From assembly GCA_003132205.1 (NCBI GenBank), contig PKWY01000056.1:39337-103336 (forward strand): a DNA stretch of 64,000 nt, read 5' to 3'. The stretch comes from Acidimicrobiaceae bacterium. Lineage in GTDB: Bacteria; Actinomycetota; Acidimicrobiia; Acidimicrobiales; RAAP-2. Positions 59,647 to 64,000 of the stretch are shown in pieces. The number at the start of each line of letters is the position of its first letter. The stretch's first letter is position 1. The notes under the pieces were generated by a model. That model ran no database searches. It was not told where the DNA came from and worked only from the letters and a program-made list of their open reading frames with translations. Position numbers and translations under genes: made by a program.

Positions 59647-62219
59647 GGGGACCACGTGATCAAGCCGGCGATCGCCTCGCCGTCGGTGTGCATCGGCGAC
59701 GGCAGGACCCTCGCGACTATCTCGTCCGCTTCGACGTCGCCGGTGCGCTCGATGGTGGCGACGTATCGGGCCTCCGCGCCCGCACGTTCGACGAGGCGGG
59801 CGTCGATCGGCCGACGGGCCACTCCCTTTGATGCCGCCCAGAGTTGGACCCGGAGGTCGGCGGGGTCCAGGGCCCCGAGCTTCACCACTATCTCGACCTG
59901 ACCGTTCAATGCCGGGGTGGGGGTCCGGGCGCTGACCTCGACCGCGAGATTCGGCCAGTTCGTTCGAAGTCGCTGGAGTTCGTGGGCCCGGTCGCGAGCC
60001 GACTTTGCGCCGCCCGAGCGAAGCTGTTGAACCTTCGCCAGCCCCGGGAGGTAGTACGACTCGGTGTACTCGCGCGTCATTCGAAGCGAGTCCCACGTCG
60101 GGGCCAGCGTGGACATCGATTGCTTCATGGATGCCACCCAGGCCCGCGGCACGCCCTCGTCGTCGCGCTCGTAGAAACGGGGGATGATTTCATTCTCGAG
60201 CACGTCGTAGAGCGACTCGGCGTCGAGGGCGTCCTGGGTCTGTTCATCGGCGTACGGGCCCTCGGTCCCGATGGTGAAGCCGATCGGCGCGGCGCCCGGC
60301 TCAGCGTCGTGGCGCGCCTCGTCCCACCAGCCGTCCACCGTGCTGAAGTTCAGTGCGCCATTCATTCCTGCCTTCATTCCGCCCACGCCGCACGCTTCCA
60401 AAGGGCGCCGCGGGGTGTTCAGCCAGACGTCAGCGCCCTGGGCCAGCGCGCGGTCCATGGTGGTGTCGAAATCGACGATGAAGACGACGCGATCGGCGAG
60501 TCCGTAACGCGCCGCGAATTCGATCATGTTCTGCAGGAGCAGTTTCCCCGATTCGTCGTCCGGGTGCGCCTTGCCGGCGAAGACGATCTGCACCGGACGT
60601 TCGGGATTCTTCAACAGCCGTGCGAGTCGCTCGGGATCGCTCAACAGCAGGGTCGGACGCTTGTAGGCGACGAAACGGCCGACGAAGCCAATGGTGAGCC
60701 GGTCGGGATCGAGGAGGGTCACCGACGTCACGCGCTCACTGGGAGCGTGGCGCCGTGCGAGTTCGTTTCTGGCGCGGCGGCGAGTGAACTCCACCAGCTC
60801 GGAGCGCGCAGCGTTCTTCACCCGCCAGAGCTCGGCGTCATCGACGTTCAAGAGCTTGGACCACATGACGGGGTCGCCCGGGGTGACGTCCCACTTCGGA
60901 TCCACCGTTGACGCGAAGAGCTCGCTGAATTGGCTCGTTGTCCACGATTCCAGGTGAACCCCATTGGTGATGTGACCAATGGGGACTTCCTCGAGCGGGA
61001 GCCTCGGCCACAGCAACGCCCACTGCTCGCGGGTGACCCGGCCGTGCAATCGACTGACGCCATTTCGGTGTCCCGCCATCCGCATCGCGAAAACGGTCGG
61101 ACAGAAGGTCTCACTTGGATTATCCGGGTACACCCGTCCGAGCGACACCAGCGTCTCGAGTTCAACACCGGATTGGGTTGCGTAGGGGGCGAGAAAGCGT
61201 TGCGCCACGGTCGGGGCGAAGTAATCATGTCCCGCCGCCACGGGCGTGTGGGTGGTGAAGACGATCCCCGGGCGGACCACTGAGCGGGCCTCTTCGAAGC
61301 TCAACCCCTCCTGGGCCATGACCCGGCGCACCCGCTCGAGCACCGCGAAAGCGGAGTGTCCCTCGTTCAGATGCATCACGACGGGCTCGACGTCCAGGGC
61401 GGCGAGGGCCCGCACGCCCCCCACGCCGAGAATGAGTTCCTGGGCGAAGCGGATATCGACGTCACTGTCATACAACCGGGCGGTCAACGTTTGATCGGAC
61501 GACGAGTTCGAATTGACGGCACTGTCGAGTAGCAAGAGCTGATTTCTCCCCACTCGGGCCCTGTAGACGGCCACTTGGATGTCACGTCCCGGCAGTGAGA
61601 CCGTGACCTGCACCACCCGTCCCTGGACGTCGCGTGCGCGTTCGATCGGCATTTGCGACGGCGAGGTCATGTCCCATGCTTCGTGCTGACGGCCCTCGCG
61701 GTCGAGCCACTGGTGTGACGTGCCTCGATACAAGAGCCCTACTCCGACGACCGGAACCCCGAGGGCGCTCGAGGCCTTCAGGTGTTCCGCAGCCACCGTT
61801 CCCAGCCCGCCGGCGAAGATTGGCAACGAGTCAGTCAGCGAGTACTCCGCGGCGAAGTACGCCACCACGAGATCCTTCTGGCCGCGGTGGGATGTCTTGA
61901 ACCACGTCTTGGCGGACTTGGCGTCGTACGATCGAAAATTCTCGACCACCGCTTTGGCGAGTTCGGCGATATCGAGATCAGTGTTCAACAGTTGCGTGAC
62001 CCGGGACCTCCCGAGTCCGAGCAGTAGTTGGTGCGGCCACTCAAGTGCGCCTGGACTGGCCTCGGGATCCAGACTCGCGAAGAGCCGTCGTGCTTCGATC
62101 TTCCAGGTCCAGCGCAGGTTTAACGCGACTTCGAGCAGATCGTCGTACGTGACGACAGATCGCTTCAGTCCGCCACCCGACTTGCCAACTGGCACGCCGA
62201 CCTCCCCACCTCGCACCAT
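59643..62219 (-). CDS. glgP: alpha-glucan phosphorylase (GT35) with DUF3417 N-terminus, copy 1
   Basis: First gene of the operon, 858 aa. Its DUF3417-like start (YDDLLEVALNLRWTWKIEARRLFASLDPEA) is followed by AEYSLTDSLPIFAGGLGTVAAEHLKASS, MHLNEGHSAFAVLERVRRV, FTTHTPVAAGHDYFAP and KAHPDDESGKLL. The PLP Lys616 is in EACGVGGMKAGMNGALNF, where the usual GTSGMK reads GVGGMK. A C-terminal beta-sandwich extension of about 110 aa (from VEVSARTPTPALNGQVEIVVK) is absent from copy 2. It shares one ATGA junction with the MalQ-GlgB fusion. Likely starts at ATG 62219. Confidence 0.93.
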   Translation of the reverse strand: MVRGGEVGVPVGKSGGGLKRSVVTYDDLLEVALNLRWTWKIEARRLFASLDPEASPGALEWPHQLLLGLGRSRVTQLLNTDLDIAELAKAVVENFRSYDAKSAKTWFKTSHRGQKDLVVAYFAAEYSLTDSLPIFAGGLGTVAAEHLKASSALGVPVVGVGLLYRGTSHQWLDREGRQHEAWDMTSPSQMPIERARDVQGRVVQVTVSLPGRDIQVAVYRARVGRNQLLLLDSAVNSNSSSDQTLTARLYDSDVDIRFAQELILGVGGVRALAALDVEPVVMHLNEGHSAFAVLERVRRVMAQEGLSFEEARSVVRPGIVFTTHTPVAAGHDYFAPTVAQRFLAPYATQSGVELETLVSLGRVYPDNPSETFCPTVFAMRMAGHRNGVSRLHGRVTREQWALLWPRLPLEEVPIGHITNGVHLESWTTSQFSELFASTVDPKWDVTPGDPVMWSKLLNVDDAELWRVKNAARSELVEFTRRRARNELARRHAPSERVTSVTLLDPDRLTIGFVGRFVAYKRPTLLLSDPERLARLLKNPERPVQIVFAGKAHPDDESGKLLLQNMIEFAARYGLADRVVFIVDFDTTMDRALAQGADVWLNTPRRPLEACGVGGMKAGMNGALNFSTVDGWWDEARHDAEPGAAPIGFTIGTEGPYADEQTQDALDAESLYDVLENEIIPRFYERDDEGVPRAWVASMKQSMSTLAPTWDSLRMTREYTESYYLPGLAKVQQLRSGGAKSARDRAHELQRLRTNWPNLAVEVSARTPTPALNGQVEIVVKLGALDPADLRVQLWAASKGVARRPIDARLVERAGAEARYVATIERTGDVEADEIVARVLPSPMHTDGEAIAGLITWSP

Positions 62220-62815
62220 GCTGAGCCGTCAAACGATGGACCTCGGGTACGAGAATCCCAGACTAACGTTCCTCCGAGTTGGGGTCGGACTGTTGCGCTT
62301 CGTCGTCGCCGGAGGTCTCAGTTGAGAGACGTTTGGATTTCGGGGCTTACACCGACGCAGTGATCTCAGGGCAGCGGTCCCTCGCATGGAAGATCGGCAA
62401 ACCCTCGGTGCCATATCTCCTCGAGTCGACGGATCTTCATCTTCGTTCTCAGACTGTGATCAAAGTCGCTTGGGTCATCGGGTGTCGCCCAAGGTCGGTG
62501 CTCGTTAAGGTTTCCCTGTGCAAAGCGACTGATGCGAAACATGGACCGACCTTTCACTCTGTTGGCGAACGCGAGACGAAACCAATAGTGAGAATAGGAA
62601 GCTGGGGTAATCGCAGCGTGAGATGTTCGGGTCGTCCCAACACCAATACGGTGACGATCTGATCCTTCGAACACCCTGCCAAGAGTGCCAGCCCAACCCG
62701 CGACCTCAGCTTGGAATCTGGACGAGTCGCTAGTGGGAGAATTCGCGTCTTCTGGAGGTGGTTGATGCCCCCTCCATCTTGCGTTGCCGGCCTCAGCGGA
62801 TTCGTCGGGCGGCGT
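62220..62815. other. 600-bp intergenic region upstream of the alpha-glucan operon
   Basis: Lower in GC than its surroundings. It probably carries the glucan-operon promoter in its first 150 bases (minus strand). A CTTGGG/CCCAAG hairpin with a 13-base loop lies at 62469-62493. One short open frame (62366-62542) is possible. No mobile element or RNA gene is recognisable. Confidence 0.6.
62366..62542 (-). CDS. possible small protein, 58 aa, unknown
   Basis: An open frame starting MFRISRFAQGNLNEHRPWAT, rich in charged residues, with AAAGG about 8 bases upstream of its ATG. It could be a real small gene or chance. There is no recognisable family, TM segment or neighbouring partner. Confidence 0.25.
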   Translation of the reverse strand: MFRISRFAQGNLNEHRPWATPDDPSDFDHSLRTKMKIRRLEEIWHRGFADLPCEGPLP

Positions 62816-64000
62816 CTACGATCCGTAGGGACTGACCGTGTTGATGTTCGAAACTGCTGGCGCCAGGTTGCCGGCGGGACCTTGGCCGAATAACTTCAGG
62901 ATGTTATTGGTGATCTTGATCAAGGTTGGCGCCGGGCAATCCGCCGTACCTGGTGCACATGACCGGAGGTCGCCAATCCACACGTTGTTGCCAGTGTCGA
63001 TGACCCCGGCGTGGCCTTGGGGGTTGGTGAAGTAGACCAGGTCCGAATACGTTTCGCCATTCCACCGATCACCGCTCACGGTTGCCTGCGACAGCGGGAT
63101 TGGTGAGTGGGCGAGGATTTCAATGTTGGAGGGCGTCAGCGAGGATGCGGTGACGTGGTCGAAATCCGACGCGATGACACCGGGAATTGATGAACCGTCG
63201 AGCAGGCCGGTGCCCTGGAAGACCCACGACGAGGCGTCGGTGATGACCATCGGAACCGTGATGCCTGGTTCGAGATAGCCGCTGTACTCTTCGCCAATCT
63301 GAGGCGTCGGTGACCAACTTGCGGGCGGATCTTCCCAGGTATTGCCCGTGACTTGCGTGGGTCTGCCCACACCGTTCAGTGGGTCTTCTTGCGCATTGCG
63401 GTAGTCGACCTCTTCGCGGTCAGCTCCCAAAGGCGAGGGCTGTAGTCGCACGTGGCGAACCATCGCCGCGGCTCCGAAATAGGCAGCATTCACCCCGTGA
63501 GCGACAGCATTCTGGACAGCCATTCGATCCTCGTACGTCCATGACTCGTCGTGATCGAGCGAAAGCAGTGCCCGATGGCGCAGCAGAAGACCGGGATACT
63601 GGTCGAGAGTGGCGTCGGTGATGTACGTGACGTCGAGCCCTTCACGTTCACACAGTTGCCCGAGGGGGTACTCATTGGTCAAGAAATCCGAGGAACCATT
63701 GCCGGTGTCGTAGGGGCGGTCGAACGAGACCACGCGTGCTCGATTACATACGGGGTATGAAAGGTCGTCGAGGATGCACGGCCCGATGCCCGTATAAAAC
63801 GAGTAGCCGCCGTACGTGTTCCAACCCTGTTCGACGAATGAACGGTTCATGATCACGTAGGTGGCCTTGCTATGGGAGTTCCAGATGGTCAGCGGAACGT
63901 AGCTGGCGGCTCTTGGGCCCACAACCAGCTTGATGAGATAGTCGCCGGGAACGAATGATGAGGTGATCGGCATGGCGAGCGAAACGCTCCAATTGGCGCA
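62816..64000 (-). CDS. N,N-dimethylformamidase large-subunit-like secreted/surface protein, 5' end beyond window
   Basis: The frame is open through base 64000, so the N-terminus is missing; the ATG at 63973 is internal (the residues before it, ANWSVSLA, continue the strand). The visible 394 residues include VPGDYLIKLVVGPRAASYVPLTIW, FVEQGWNTYGGYSFYTG, VVSFDRPYDTGNGSSDFLTNEYPLGQLCEREGLDVTYITDATLD, and ALLSLDHDESWTYEDRMAVQNAV. These resemble the large-subunit C-terminal domain of N,N-dimethylformamidase, a domain shared by many actinobacterial secreted proteins. The chain ends with LAPAVSNINTVSPYGS. Enzyme activity is unproven. Confidence 0.75.
   Translation of the reverse strand, partial: CANWSVSLAMPITSSFVPGDYLIKLVVGPRAASYVPLTIWNSHSKATYVIMNRSFVEQGWNTYGGYSFYTGIGPCILDDLSYPVCNRARVVSFDRPYDTGNGSSDFLTNEYPLGQLCEREGLDVTYITDATLDQYPGLLLRHRALLSLDHDESWTYEDRMAVQNAVAHGVNAAYFGAAAMVRHVRLQPSPLGADREEVDYRNAQEDPLNGVGRPTQVTGNTWEDPPASWSPTPQIGEEYSGYLEPGITVPMVITDASSWVFQGTGLLDGSSIPGVIASDFDHVTASSLTPSNIEILAHSPIPLSQATVSGDRWNGETYSDLVYFTNPQGHAGVIDTGNNVWIGDLRSCAPGTADCPAPTLIKITNNILKLFGQGPAGNLAPAVSNINTVSPYGS

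Noticed and set aside
59647-60096. 150-codon in-frame extension upstream of the MalQ-GlgB start
   Set aside because: Pro/Arg/Gly-rich with no homology; it is the antisense-free shadow of the upstream phosphorylase gene read in another frame.

Overview
This 64-kb window comes from a high-GC Gram-positive chromosome (Actinomycetota), most likely a deep-branching class such as Acidimicrobiia. That reading rests on gene order and gene families, not on a search. The left end is the origin-proximal block typical of actinobacteria: rsmG (cut by the window edge), four perfect parS sites, parA-parB, then on the minus strand DUF6049 protein - murJ - DegV - small membrane protein - trxB - trxA - CwlM-like protein. 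After it come pcnA, a PadR-ino1 operon, a DUF5318 protein with panB, and the replication/ribosome operon rpsF-ssb-rpsR-rplI followed by dnaB. As I recall it, this order is close to that of Streptomyces. dnaA and oriC proper should lie beyond the left edge.

From about 18.6 kb the content is metabolic and accessory: a MarR regulator with an MFS exporter behind a 34-bp palindrome; an ABC-2 exporter; an SDR; rlmN; a second MFS protein; an E1-alpha/E1-beta/E2 2-oxoacid dehydrogenase operon; a peroxiredoxin with an orphan response regulator; a secreted eight-repeat cysteine protein; a small MscS channel; OsmC; a spermidine/putrescine-type ABC importer (ATPase, binding protein, two permeases); a P-type Mg2+ ATPase; a SHOCT protein; a Rieske oxygenase; a PEBP protein; a YcaQ-type DNA glycosylase; a sphingosine-phosphate-lyase-like PLP enzyme; a secreted phosphoesterase; and a sugar nucleotidyltransferase.

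The right end (51.4-62.2 kb, minus strand) is a compact alpha-glucan operon: phosphorylase - [4-alpha-glucanotransferase fused to branching enzyme] - GH57 protein - second phosphorylase. The first three genes overlap or abut. The fusion (1338 aa, all six expected GH77/GH13 catalytic acids present) is the most striking single gene. A secreted protein resembling the C-terminal domain of the N,N-dimethylformamidase large subunit runs off the right edge.

The best leads beyond ordinary annotation are: the parS region, where one site sits in a perfect 44-bp palindrome at the end of rsmG and another sits in a decayed copy of the rsmG 3' end; a DnaA-box cluster after parB; a CwlM-like amidase domain that has lost its zinc ligands; the MalQ-GlgB fusion operon; the cysteine-repeat secreted protein; and an inserted domain in the phosphoesterase. 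I see no tRNA, rRNA, insertion sequence, prophage or CRISPR array.
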